NCBI GenBank assembly: GCA_041739465.1
Contig: JBGSNX010000041.1
Coordinates: 1 to 64,000, forward strand
Reading direction: 5' to 3'
Source: BOKV01 sp041739465
GTDB lineage: Bacteria; Pseudomonadota; Alphaproteobacteria; Rhizobiales; Rhizobiaceae
DNA: 64,000 bases
Each line of letters starts with the position of its first letter. Within the stretch, counting starts at the first letter, position 1. This document shows, piece by piece, positions 35,340-43,513 of the stretch. Under the pieces are notes generated by a model, which ran no database searches, was not told the DNA's origin, and worked only from the letters and a program-made list of their open reading frames with translations. The translations under genes were made by a program, and so were the position numbers.

Positions 35340-36101
35340 CTACCAGACTTCGCGATCGAGCTTTTCAAACAGCACCTTGCGCATCAGGCGGGTCAAAAGG
35401 CCCGGGGCAAGACTGCCGGCCAACGCCGTCAGCTTGGCAATAGACCCAGGCAGAATGGTTTTGTGGCCTGCCATCGAAGCTGAAAGGATGATGGAGGCAA
35501 GCTTTTCAGGCGCCATGCGGGCGTTGTCACTGGAACCCGACGGCGCATGGCGGGCAGCGTGCGGGGTTCTTATCGGGCCGGGGTAAACAGTTGAAACCTG
35601 CACACCCAGCTTTTGAAAAGGCCGCCGGATGCTTTTGGCATAGATCGCCAATGCATCCTTGGAAGCAGCATAGCTTGCCGCGCCCGGATAACCCGTGAAG
35701 CAGGACAGCGAAGCCACAAATACCAGGCCAGCGTTTGGCGCAAAGGCACCATGGCGCATCAATGCGGACGCCATCACCATGGGCGACAGGGTGTTGATTG
35801 CCATTAGTTTTTGGTGTGCCGCAGCCGGTATTGCCTCAAACCGGCCAGTGGCGCTGACGCCTGCATTGAGTACAACCAGGCTGAAAGGCCCCATGGCGGC
35901 AATTTGCGGCATGAGGGCTTCAACGGCCGCAATGTCCGAAAGGTCGGCAACAACCGGGATCAACCGCGGGTTGTCAGCGGCCATGGTGGCCAACGCCTGC
36001 CTGTCGCGGTCAATGGCAATGACCGTCTGCCCGCCATTGCAAAGCTGCTGCGCAAGCGCCTTGCCAAGACCGGAAGCTGCGCCTGTGACCAGCGCAATCA
36101 T
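35340..36101 (-). CDS. Short-chain dehydrogenase/reductase
   Basis: A 253-residue classical SDR. NAD(P)-binding motif TGAASGLGKALA (about 6-17), NAG motif in LNAGVSATG (about 79), catalytic YAASK (about 148-152). The C-terminus ends in a hydrophobic segment around LTALAGSLAPGLLTRLM. Its ATG overlaps the end of the next upstream SDR (ATGA), so the pair is co-translated and may form a heterodimer or act in sequence on one substrate, unknown. Oxidoreductase class is firm; substrate is not. Confidence 0.9.
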   Translation of the reverse strand: MIALVTGAASGLGKALAQQLCNGGQTVIAIDRDRQALATMAADNPRLIPVVADLSDIAAVEALMPQIAAMGPFSLVVLNAGVSATGRFEAIPAAAHQKLMAINTLSPMVMASALMRHGAFAPNAGLVFVASLSCFTGYPGAASYAASKDALAIYAKSIRRPFQKLGVQVSTVYPGPIRTPHAARHAPSGSSDNARMAPEKLASIILSASMAGHKTILPGSIAKLTALAGSLAPGLLTRLMRKVLFEKLDREVW

Positions 36102-36811
36102 TGCCGCCTGCCTGCAAGACCGTCAACAATCTCGCCAAGCCCTATGCCAACCGTTGCCACTGGTGTGCGGGCCTCAACATGCCGCAGGATTCGCCCAGCG
36201 CAGTTTTCCGGCGAAACGAAAAACCGTCGCGCAAAGCCGGTTTCCAGTCCGGCCTTGGCATGCATTTGCGTGGCCGTGGGACCTGGGTGAATAATTTGAA
36301 CACCGATCCTGCCCTGCCACTCGCTGGCTAGCGCCCGCGCAAACCCCGCAAGCCCGGCTTTTGATGCTGCATAGGCTGCAAATTGGGCCGAGCCTTTTCG
36401 GGCTGTCGAGCCGATCAGCGTCACAAGTCCTGACCGCTGCGAAAGAAGCGGCTCCAGCGCATGCGCGATCAGGATGGGGGAAAGCAGGTTGACGCTGATG
36501 GTCTGGCTCAGGCTTTGCGCGGTGTCGGCCTGCGGATCGCAGATGCGGCCATATCCTGCATTCAGCACCAGATGATCAAGACCGCTCCAGCCTTTCTGAG
36601 CCAGCGCGTTCCTGAGGGTATCGGCACCATCGGGGTGCGAAAGATCGGCCTGGATATAGTCCACGCCGGTCGGCCAATCGCGCGGGAGCATCGAAACCGG
36701 TCGGCTGCCGGTGCCGATGACAGACGCCCCTTTACCGGCAAACAACTGCAACAGCTTGAAGCCGATGCCATCAGTAGCGCCGGTCAAAAGGACCGTGCTG
36801 CCAGGCTTCAT
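36098..36811 (-). CDS. Short-chain dehydrogenase/reductase
   Basis: A 237-residue SDR related in type to its downstream neighbour. The nucleotide site reads TGATDGIGFKLL (about 10-21), with LNAGYGRI and the catalytic YAASKAG. It is embedded between ribF and the other SDR with 4-bp overlaps on both sides, forming a tight four-gene leftward run: HAD phosphatase, ribF, SDR, SDR. Substrate unknown. Confidence 0.9.
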   Translation of the reverse strand: MKPGSTVLLTGATDGIGFKLLQLFAGKGASVIGTGSRPVSMLPRDWPTGVDYIQADLSHPDGADTLRNALAQKGWSGLDHLVLNAGYGRICDPQADTAQSLSQTISVNLLSPILIAHALEPLLSQRSGLVTLIGSTARKGSAQFAAYAASKAGLAGFARALASEWQGRIGVQIIHPGPTATQMHAKAGLETGFARRFFVSPENCAGRILRHVEARTPVATVGIGLGEIVDGLAGRRQ

Positions 36812-37794
36812 GCTGGCGATCCGGCGTGCGAAAGCAGCGCTCTTGCAGCCGCGCTGTCCTTGTCCATCTGTGCGACCAGCGCATCAACCGTGTCGAATTT
36901 TTCTTCGCCCCGCAAATACCCGAAAAACTCGATGCCCAAGGTTTCCCCATAAAGGTCGCCGGAAAAGTCGAAGATGAAGGTTTCCAGCAGCGCGGCGCCA
37001 TTGTCGAAAGTTGGTCGGCGGCCGTAGCTCGCGACACCATTGTGCCAGGTGCCATCTGCCCGCTGCACCCGTACAGCATAGATGCCGTGGCGAAGCGCCG
37101 TTTCAGGCGGCAATTCCATGTTTGCGGTGGGGTAGCCGAGGGTGCGACCCAGTTTCTTGCCGGAAACCACCTCCCCATTGACGCGCCATGGCCTGCCCAG
37201 AAGCGAAGTGGCCAAATTGATGTCGCCCTCTTCCAGCGCCTTTCGAATGCGGGTGGATGAAATCACCGCACCAGTGCCATCAAGCACCGGTTCGATCAGG
37301 GTGACGCCGATTTTCATCTCGGCTGCGCGTTCGCGCAGGAATTGGGGGGTGCCGAACCTTGCCTTGCCAAAGTGGAAATCCATGCCTGCAATGGCGTGGC
37401 GAACCCGCATCTCCTGGCCAAGCAAGCGGTAGACAAATGAAGAGGCTGGCATTTGCGAGAATTCGGCGTCGAACCGTTTTTCGATCATTCCAGCAAAGCC
37501 CATTTCGGTAAACAGCCGGGCCTTTTCCTCCGGTGGCGTCAGGCGAAACACCGGCTCCGATGGCCGGAAAAATGTTCGTGGATGCGGCTCGAAAGTCAGA
37601 ACGATGGCATTTGTTGAGAGTTCACGGGCCTTGGCCAGCGCTGGTTCCAGCACGCCGCGATGGCCAAGGTGAACGCCGTCAAAATTTCCGATTGCAACCA
37701 CGCTGTTGCGCAAATTCGGCGGAAATTCCTGCGAATGCCTGAGCCACTCAAAGCCGGATCGAAATGCTTGCGTCGCCATGGGTGTCGTTACCAT
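36808..37794 (-). CDS. ribF: Bifunctional riboflavin kinase/FAD synthetase
   Basis: Makes FMN from riboflavin and then FAD. The 328-residue protein has the N-terminal FAD synthetase (nucleotidyltransferase) domain with AIGNFDGVHLGHRGVL (about 31-46) and the C-terminal flavokinase domain with GRPWRVNGEVVSGKKLGR and GYPTANM. The ATG at 37794 overlaps the end of the HAD gene by 7 bp; a second ATG five codons on is possible. It is an essential housekeeping gene in this run. Confidence 0.95.
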   Translation of the reverse strand: MVTTPMATQAFRSGFEWLRHSQEFPPNLRNSVVAIGNFDGVHLGHRGVLEPALAKARELSTNAIVLTFEPHPRTFFRPSEPVFRLTPPEEKARLFTEMGFAGMIEKRFDAEFSQMPASSFVYRLLGQEMRVRHAIAGMDFHFGKARFGTPQFLRERAAEMKIGVTLIEPVLDGTGAVISSTRIRKALEEGDINLATSLLGRPWRVNGEVVSGKKLGRTLGYPTANMELPPETALRHGIYAVRVQRADGTWHNGVASYGRRPTFDNGAALLETFIFDFSGDLYGETLGIEFFGYLRGEEKFDTVDALVAQMDKDSAAARALLSHAGSPA

Positions 37795-38672
37795 TCAAGC
37801 CGGGGCATCCAGGCTTTTGCCTTCGCGCCATGGGCCTTCAAAAACGCTTCCAGCCGCTGCGGATCGGGAGCATCGGCATCGCCGTATTCTGCGGCATGTA
37901 TCCCTGCCGATATATAAAGAAGGTCGAGGCCCGCCGCCATTGCCCCCTTCACATCTGTCGGCATTCCATCGCCAATCGCCAATATCCGTGATCCATCCAG
38001 GGGCTTTGCGGCAATTTCGTCCAGCTTTTGCCTCGCCGTGCGGTAAATCAACGGGTGCGGTTTTCCAACCACAAATGTTTCACCGCCAATCGCGCTGTAG
38101 TCGCGGGCAAGCGCACCTGCACACCAGATCAGATTGTGGCCCATTTCGACCACGATATCGGGATTGGCACAGATGAAGGGAAGCTTGCGGGCAGCCAGTT
38201 CGCGCAGGAGCGAAGCGTAATCCTCTGGCGATTCGGTTTGATCGTCCCAAAGGCCGGTGCACACAATGCTGTCGGCCTGTTCCTTTGACACCAGATTGAT
38301 GTCCAGTCCTTCATAGATCGAAAGATCCCTTGGTGGACCGATGTGAAACACGTTCTTCGATTTTTCGGTGATCAGGCTGCGGGTAACATCGCCCGAAGTC
38401 ACAACGGCATCAAAAGTGCCGTCCGGAACGCCCAACCGCTGCAATTGCTCGATGACAGGGCCGAAAGGGCGCGGGGCATTGGTGATCATCACAACATGGC
38501 CGCCTGCGGCTCTAAACCGGTTCAGCGCAGAAATCGCCCCATGCCATGCTGTAACGCCATTGTGCAACACACCCCATACATCACACAGGACCGCGTCATA
38601 GTTTGCGGCGATTTCCCGAAGGCCTTCAATTCTGGCATTTGCAGCATTTGAGCCGGCGTTTGAAGGTGTCAC
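37788..38672 (-). CDS. HAD-IIA family phosphatase-like protein (TIGR01459 type)
   Basis: A 294-residue HAD-superfamily IIA protein of the alphaproteobacterial TIGR01459 type, related to NagD and pyridoxal phosphatases. The nucleophile Asp31 lies in CDVWGVLHNG; the second Asp of the usual DxD is Trp33. Motif II is present as ITNAPRP and motif IV as GDGMPTDVKGA. The substrate is unknown. The start is the GTG at 38672. It is first in the ribF run and probably co-transcribed with it. Confidence 0.88.
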   Translation of the reverse strand: MTPSNAGSNAANARIEGLREIAANYDAVLCDVWGVLHNGVTAWHGAISALNRFRAAGGHVVMITNAPRPFGPVIEQLQRLGVPDGTFDAVVTSGDVTRSLITEKSKNVFHIGPPRDLSIYEGLDINLVSKEQADSIVCTGLWDDQTESPEDYASLLRELAARKLPFICANPDIVVEMGHNLIWCAGALARDYSAIGGETFVVGKPHPLIYRTARQKLDEIAAKPLDGSRILAIGDGMPTDVKGAMAAGLDLLYISAGIHAAEYGDADAPDPQRLEAFLKAHGAKAKAWMPRLEW

Positions 38673-38883
38673 GTTCGGGAAATCCTCGCGGTGATTGCCA
38701 TTGGATGAATGGCCCTTGCGCTTCTTGCAAAGCAGGCCGTCACGGTCAAGCGGGCAGTCCTGGATGATTTAGCCATGTTTCCTTACCATGCATGCGTCCA
38801 AAGCGTCGTGGAGGCTTCCATGGCGCGCCAAATTCCGTGATAATGCGAACAGCGTTGCAACCACCCGAAATCCGCTTCACACC

Positions 38884-40011
38884 ATGATCCAGACAGTGTT
38901 AGCCGAGGCCATTGCCTTACCCGGCATTTCTGCCGCCCTGCCGCTGGTTGGCGGGCTGGAATTGCATTGGGTTGGAATTGGCGCCCTGTTCGGGCTTTTT
39001 GCCGGTCTGGCACTGGCCGGGGTGGCCGCTTTTCTTTTCCTGCGAAAGTCAATCGAACGCATGAATCGCGACCTTTCCAACTACGAGGCAGCGGTGGCAA
39101 TGCGGTTTGCCTCACTGGAAAAGGCGATCTCCAGCCAAGCACAGCCACCAGCATTGCCCACCTTTGCCCGCATGGCCATCCAGGAGCCAGTCGCTGCTGT
39201 CACCCCGTCACAGGACAATGTGATTTCGCTCAATGCTTTGCGTCCTAGCAATACGGTCGAAAAGCGGCTGCGGCTGACTCAGACACAAATGGAAGAAAGC
39301 GTGGCGGCAAACGGCGTTTCGGCCTGGTTTCAACCGGTCGTATCATTGCCGGGCCGCAGGGCGAGCTATCTTTCCAGCATTCCCTACCTTGAGACCGACA
39401 CCGGAACGCCGGCCGCACCCGAACAATGGCAAAAGGCGGCTTTGAAGAATGGACTTGGTGCGCAGATCGACAGGCAAATGGCATTGCACTGCATTCGCGC
39501 CGCACGAGAGCTTCGTCGTAGTGACAAGAAGTGCGGCATCATCTGGCACATGGGTCTGGCCCTGCTGCGCGATGAGGCCACATTCGCCGAGGTTGAAGGC
39601 TTGCTGAAGGCCAACCGCGCACTTGGGAAGTCATTTGTCTGTCTGATCGATTGCAGTGATTACCGGCAGATGACCCATGCCGAGGTTGAAAGGCTGTACC
39701 AGCTTGCGGAAAGCGGGTTTCGACTTGGCATTGGTACCAGCACTGATTTGACCGCACTTTCAAACGCCCTGGGCAGCGGGCTGTTCAGCCTTGCCTGCAT
39801 TGATGCTGCTGTTCTTGCCAATTCGGGGACGTCGGCAATCCAGAACGGCAACGAGACCCTCGAACTGGTCGCCATGGGGGTTGTAGACGAGAGCACGGCC
39901 ATAGCCCTCATCGACCACGACATCACGCTCGCACAAGGGCTGCTCTTTGCGCCTGCCCGCCCGTTGCGCAGTTCGCAGAACGCCACGTCCCATCCTGAGG
40001 CGCAGCGTTAA
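38884..40011 (+). CDS. Membrane-anchored degenerate EAL-domain protein
   Basis: A 375-residue protein with two N-terminal hydrophobic segments (about 5-25 and 28-52), a short coiled region, and a C-terminal domain (about 145-375) that follows the EAL fold: WFQPVVSLPGRR at its start and LAQGLLFAPARP at its end. The EAL signature, the Asn and Glu metal ligands and the DDFG motif are all missing, so it should not hydrolyse c-di-GMP; it may bind a ligand or partner. The start is the ATG at 38884. It lies directly upstream of groESL but ahead of that operon's own promoter. Confidence 0.75.
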   Translation: MIQTVLAEAIALPGISAALPLVGGLELHWVGIGALFGLFAGLALAGVAAFLFLRKSIERMNRDLSNYEAAVAMRFASLEKAISSQAQPPALPTFARMAIQEPVAAVTPSQDNVISLNALRPSNTVEKRLRLTQTQMEESVAANGVSAWFQPVVSLPGRRASYLSSIPYLETDTGTPAAPEQWQKAALKNGLGAQIDRQMALHCIRAARELRRSDKKCGIIWHMGLALLRDEATFAEVEGLLKANRALGKSFVCLIDCSDYRQMTHAEVERLYQLAESGFRLGIGTSTDLTALSNALGSGLFSLACIDAAVLANSGTSAIQNGNETLELVAMGVVDESTAIALIDHDITLAQGLLFAPARPLRSSQNATSHPEAQR

Positions 40012-40049
40012 CGCAGATCCGTTTGCAGACAATTTGGCGGGTTTTGAAA

Positions 40050-40081
40050 CTTGACAAAGGTCGGGCGCATGCCTATCTCCG
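40050..40081 (+). promoter_or_regulatory. RpoH (sigma-32) promoter of groESL
   Basis: The sequence matches the alphaproteobacterial RpoH consensus CTTG-N17/18-CYTATNTNNG exactly: CTTG at 40050-40053, an 18-bp spacer, and CCTATCTCCG at 40072-40081. The TTGACA at 40051 with TATCTC at 40074 (17-bp spacer) also fits a sigma-70 promoter, so both may use this site. Confidence 0.8.
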
Positions 40082-40086
40082 GCGTG

Positions 40087-40113
40087 CTGTCACTCATACC
40101 GTGTGAGTGCTAA
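40087..40113 (+). promoter_or_regulatory. CIRCE operator (HrcA site) of groESL
   Basis: The right arm GAGTGCTAA (40105-40113) is a perfect CIRCE half. The left arm CTGTCACTC (40087-40095) keeps 6 of 9 bases of TTAGCACTC, with the standard 9-bp spacer. It lies just after the promoter, so HrcA bound here would block transcription start. Confidence 0.85.
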
Positions 40114-40178
40114 CAATTGACCGAAGCGACCTGCAGTTCCTGCCGGTCCGAGGCACATCTCAAAACCGGGAAATCACT

Positions 40179-40475
40179 ATGGCTAAAATCAAATTTCGTC
40201 CGCTGCATGACCGTGTAGTGGTCCGCCGCGTCAAATCAGAAGAAAAAACCGCTGGTGGCATCATTCTTCCTGACACTGCACAGGAAAAGCCTTCCGAAGG
40301 CGAAATCGTTTCCATCGGCTCAGGCGCCCGCGATGAAGCAGGCAAGCTCGTTCCGCTCGACGTCAAGGTTGGCGACCGCGTCCTTTTCGGCAAGTGGTCC
40401 GGCACTGAAGTCAAGATCAACGGCGAAGAGCTGCTGATCATGAAGGAATCCGACATCATGGGCGTGGTTGGCTGA
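40179..40475 (+). CDS. groES: Co-chaperonin GroES
   Basis: The 98-residue heptameric lid of the GroEL chaperonin. The opening KIKFRPLHDRVVVRRV, the mobile loop (EEKTAGGIILPDTAQEKP, about 20-37) and the ending LLIMKESDIMGVV are all typical. The start is the ATG at 40179; the frame is open back to 40107 through the CIRCE region, which is not coding. First gene of the heat-shock operon with groEL 78 bp downstream. Confidence 0.98.
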   Translation: MAKIKFRPLHDRVVVRRVKSEEKTAGGIILPDTAQEKPSEGEIVSIGSGARDEAGKLVPLDVKVGDRVLFGKWSGTEVKINGEELLIMKESDIMGVVG

Positions 40476-40553
40476 ACTGCCTGATCCTGCCTGACAATCT
40501 GAACAGAAATTCGGCCGGGCATCACGCCAGCCTCATTCATCAAGGAGCAGACA

Positions 40554-42200
40554 ATGGCTGCCAAGGAAGTAAAATTTGGTTCTGACGCGCGCGACCGCAT
40601 GTTGCGTGGCGTCGACATTCTCGCCAACGCCGTCAAGGTGACACTGGGCCCGAAAGGCCGCAACGTCATCCTCGACAAGTCGTTCGGTGCGCCACGCATC
40701 ACCAAGGATGGCGTGACCGTCGCCAAGGAAATCGAACTTGAAGACAAGTTCGAAAACATGGGCGCACAGATGGTGCGTGAAGTTGCCTCCAAGACCAACG
40801 ACATTGCAGGCGATGGCACCACCACCGCCACTGTGCTTGCACAAGCAATCGTCAAGGAAGGCGCAAAGGCTGTTGCAGCCGGCATGAACCCGATGGATCT
40901 GAAGCGCGGCATCGACACCGCCGTTACAGAAGTCATTGCGGCACTCAAGAAGGCTGCCAAGAAGATCAAGACTTCCGAAGAAGTCGCGCAGGTCGGCACC
41001 ATTTCTGCCAATGGCGAAAAGGCCATCGGTGAGATGATTGCAAACGCCATGCAGAAGGTCGGCAATGAAGGCGTCATCACGGTTGAAGAAGCCAAGACCG
41101 CCGAAACCGAACTGGAAGTCGTTGAAGGCATGCAGTTTGACCGCGGCTACCTGTCGCCATACTTCGTGACCAATCCGGAAAAGATGGTTGCGGACCTCGA
41201 AGACGTCTACATTCTCCTGCACGAAAAGAAGCTCTCCAACCTCCAGGCAATGCTGCCGGTGCTGGAAGCCGTTGTTCAATCTTCGCGTCCCCTGCTGATC
41301 ATTGCAGAAGACGTTGAAGGCGAAGCACTGGCGACCCTCGTCGTCAACAAGCTGCGTGGCGGCCTCAAGATCGCGGCAGTCAAGGCACCGGGCTTCGGCG
41401 ACCGCCGCAAGGCCATGCTGGAAGACATCGCAGTTCTGACCGGCGGTCAGGTGATTTCCGAAGATCTCGGCATCAAGCTGGAAAACGTCAACCTTTCCAT
41501 GCTCGGCCGTGCCAAGAAGGTGTCGATCTCCAAGGAGAACACCACCATCGTCGACGGCGCAGGCAAGAAGAAGGAAATCGAAGGTCGCGTTGCGCAGATC
41601 AAGCAGCAGATCGAAGAAACCACTTCTGACTATGACAAGGAAAAGCTGCAGGAGCGGCTTGCCAAGCTCGCAGGCGGCGTTGCGGTTATCCGCATCGGCG
41701 GCGCGACCGAAGTTGAAGTGAAGGAAAAGAAGGACCGTGTCGACGACGCGCTGAACGCAACCCGCGCAGCCGTTGAAGAAGGCATTGTTCCTGGCGGTGG
41801 CACCGCACTTGCGCGAGCAGCTGCAGCCATCACTTCCAAGGGCGACAATGAAGACCAGAACGCTGGCATCAACATCGTTCGCCGCGCGCTTCAGGCGCCA
41901 TTGCGCCAGATCGCGCAGAACGCCGGAGCTGAAGCTTCGATCGTTGCGGGCCGTGTTCTGGAAAACAAGTCGAACACCTTCGGCTACAATGCACAGACCG
42001 GCGAATTCGGTGACATGATCGCCATGGGCATCGTCGACCCGGTCAAGGTCGTGCGCACGGCGCTGCAGGATGCAGCTTCGATCGCCGGCCTGCTCGTCAC
42101 CACCGAAGCCATGGTTGCCGAAATTCCGAAGAAGGAAAGCGGCGGCGGCATGGGCGGGGGCGGCATGGGCGGCATGGGTGGCATGGACGGCATGATGTAA
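40554..42200 (+). CDS. groEL: Chaperonin GroEL
   Basis: The 548-residue ATP-dependent folding chaperonin, forming a double ring of 14 subunits in the cytosol. Nucleotide-site blocks VTLGPKGRNV and DGTTTATVLA (catalytic Asp87 region) and the C-terminal Gly-Met-rich tail (GGMGGMGGMDGMM) are present. A strong Lys/Glu codon pattern makes a long spurious frame on the other strand. AAGGAG lies 8 bp before the ATG. Regulated with groES by RpoH and HrcA. Confidence 0.99.
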   Translation: MAAKEVKFGSDARDRMLRGVDILANAVKVTLGPKGRNVILDKSFGAPRITKDGVTVAKEIELEDKFENMGAQMVREVASKTNDIAGDGTTTATVLAQAIVKEGAKAVAAGMNPMDLKRGIDTAVTEVIAALKKAAKKIKTSEEVAQVGTISANGEKAIGEMIANAMQKVGNEGVITVEEAKTAETELEVVEGMQFDRGYLSPYFVTNPEKMVADLEDVYILLHEKKLSNLQAMLPVLEAVVQSSRPLLIIAEDVEGEALATLVVNKLRGGLKIAAVKAPGFGDRRKAMLEDIAVLTGGQVISEDLGIKLENVNLSMLGRAKKVSISKENTTIVDGAGKKKEIEGRVAQIKQQIEETTSDYDKEKLQERLAKLAGGVAVIRIGGATEVEVKEKKDRVDDALNATRAAVEEGIVPGGGTALARAAAAITSKGDNEDQNAGINIVRRALQAPLRQIAQNAGAEASIVAGRVLENKSNTFGYNAQTGEFGDMIAMGIVDPVKVVRTALQDAASIAGLLVTTEAMVAEIPKKESGGGMGGGGMGGMGGMDGMM

Positions 42201-42224
42201 GCGCACGCCACAGCGCAGACAATC

Positions 42225-42255
42225 AAAGGGCGGGCCGCAAGGTCCGCCCTTTTTT
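42225..42255 (+). terminator. Rho-independent terminator of groESL
   Basis: A GC-rich hairpin with stem about 42225-42236 pairing 42241-42252, a GCAA tetraloop and a run of T residues. It ends the groESL transcript 25 bp after the groEL stop. Confidence 0.88.
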
Positions 42256-42365
42256 GTTCAAGGACGGCATTGTTAAGAATTCATGAACAATGCGTCGGCG
42301 AAGGCGGTATCGACATCAATGCCCCTGCAACCTTAGTAGGGGTCTGGTTCACAAGGGAGACCACC

Positions 42366-42746
42366 ATGTCCAACAATCTTGCACTGCTCATTGGCCGCAT
42401 TCTGCTTGCGGTAATTTTCATTCTCGCCGGAGCTGGAAAGTTCGGCGACATTGCCGGCACCGCCGGTTACATCACCTCGGTTGGCCTGCCAGCTGGAACA
42501 TTGCTCGCCTGGGGCGCAGCAATATTTGAAGTCGTTGCCGGCCTTGCCATTCTTGCCGGCTTCCAGACCCGCATTGTCAGCTACCTGCTGGTTGCGTTTT
42601 GCGTGGTATCGGGCGCGATCTTCCACAACAATTTCGCAGACCAGACACAGATGATCATGTTCTTGAAAAACCTCGCAATCGCAGGCGGCTTCCTGGCACT
42701 CTCGGTTTCGGGCGCAGGCGCTTGGTCGATGGACTCACGTCGCTGA
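42366..42746 (+). CDS. DoxX-family membrane protein
   Basis: A 126-residue DoxX/SURF4-like protein with four predicted membrane helices. The opening ALLIGRILLAVIFILAGAGK is the family signature. Members have been tied to thiosulfate:quinone oxidoreductase subunits or redox stress, but most, like this one, have no fixed role. The ATG at 42366 has GGGAG upstream. It has its own terminator and lies between groESL and the his genes. Confidence 0.9.
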   Translation: MSNNLALLIGRILLAVIFILAGAGKFGDIAGTAGYITSVGLPAGTLLAWGAAIFEVVAGLAILAGFQTRIVSYLLVAFCVVSGAIFHNNFADQTQMIMFLKNLAIAGGFLALSVSGAGAWSMDSRR

Positions 42747-42768
42747 ACTGAAAACCAGAGCATGTCGG

Positions 42769-42793
42769 AAAAGCCGCCTTCGGGCGGCTTTTT
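42769..42793 (+). terminator. Rho-independent terminator after doxX
   Basis: Hairpin AAAAGCCGCC-TTCG-GGCGGCTTTT (42769-42792) with a UUCG-type loop followed by T residues. It also has A residues upstream, so it may work in both directions and serve hisG on the minus strand, whose stop is at 42818. Confidence 0.88.
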
Positions 42794-42817
42794 CATTTGG
42801 CAGCTTGCCTGGCTGTT

Positions 42818-43513
42818 TCAGTTGCCACCGAGCGCGGCAGACAGGTTTGCCAACAGGGCAATGTCAGCCGCACTGCGGGGTCTGTTGGCTGAAACCAGAC
42901 ACGCCTGCGAGCGCAGGATCAAGCCGTCTTCCAGCAGCTTCAAATGGTTGGCACGCAATGTCGATCCAGTGGAAGTGATGTCGACAATGATGTCCGCCTG
43001 GCCGGAGGCGGGAGCTGCTTCAGTTGCGCCAAGGCTTTCAACGATGCGGTAGGTCTGGATGCCATGGGTGCGGGAGAAAAACTCCTGGGTCATGCGCCAG
43101 TATTTGGTGGCGATGCGCAACCGCCTGCCATGGCGGGCGCGGAACTCGGCTGCAACGTCGTCAAGGTCGGCCATGGAGTCTACATCGTGCCAAACCTGCG
43201 GTACCGCGACCACCACATCAGCCAAGCCAAAGCCGAGCCGCGCCTCGATGTTCATGCGGGCCTGCCAATCGGGCGCAGCCTCCCGCACCAGATCTTCGCC
43301 GGTGACGCCGATGTCCATGTTTCCCGATGCCAGTTCTCTGGCAATTTCGGACGCCGACAGGAAGGAAACCTCAACGCCGTCCATCGCCTCCATCTGGCCA
43401 CGATAACTGCGTGAATCATCGGGTTCCCGGATACGCAGGGAGGCGGCAGCGAACTTCTCGAGCGTCTGTTCGCGCAGCCTTCCCTTGGATGGTATTGCGA
43501 GCGACAAGGTCAT
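42818..43513 (-). CDS. hisG: ATP phosphoribosyltransferase, short form
   Basis: First enzyme of histidine synthesis, joining ATP and PRPP. At 231 residues it is the short form, lacking the C-terminal regulatory domain, and therefore needs HisZ. Family blocks are LAIPSKGRLREQTLE at the start, the DIGVTGEDLVRE segment, and the PRPP-binding DIIVDITSTGSTLRAN (about 168). The ATG at 43513 overlaps the hisZ stop (ATGA). Confidence 0.97.
   Translation of the reverse strand: MTLSLAIPSKGRLREQTLEKFAAASLRIREPDDSRSYRGQMEAMDGVEVSFLSASEIARELASGNMDIGVTGEDLVREAAPDWQARMNIEARLGFGLADVVVAVPQVWHDVDSMADLDDVAAEFRARHGRRLRIATKYWRMTQEFFSRTHGIQTYRIVESLGATEAAPASGQADIIVDITSTGSTLRANHLKLLEDGLILRSQACLVSANRPRSAADIALLANLSAALGGN

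Noticed and set aside
40533..42206. 557-residue minus-strand open frame across groEL
   Set aside because: It is the antisense shadow of groEL, caused by its strong codon bias. The product is low-complexity-like and matches no family.
42271..42285. CtrA-like TTAA-N7-TGAA before doxX
   Set aside because: One mismatch in the second half and no other support.
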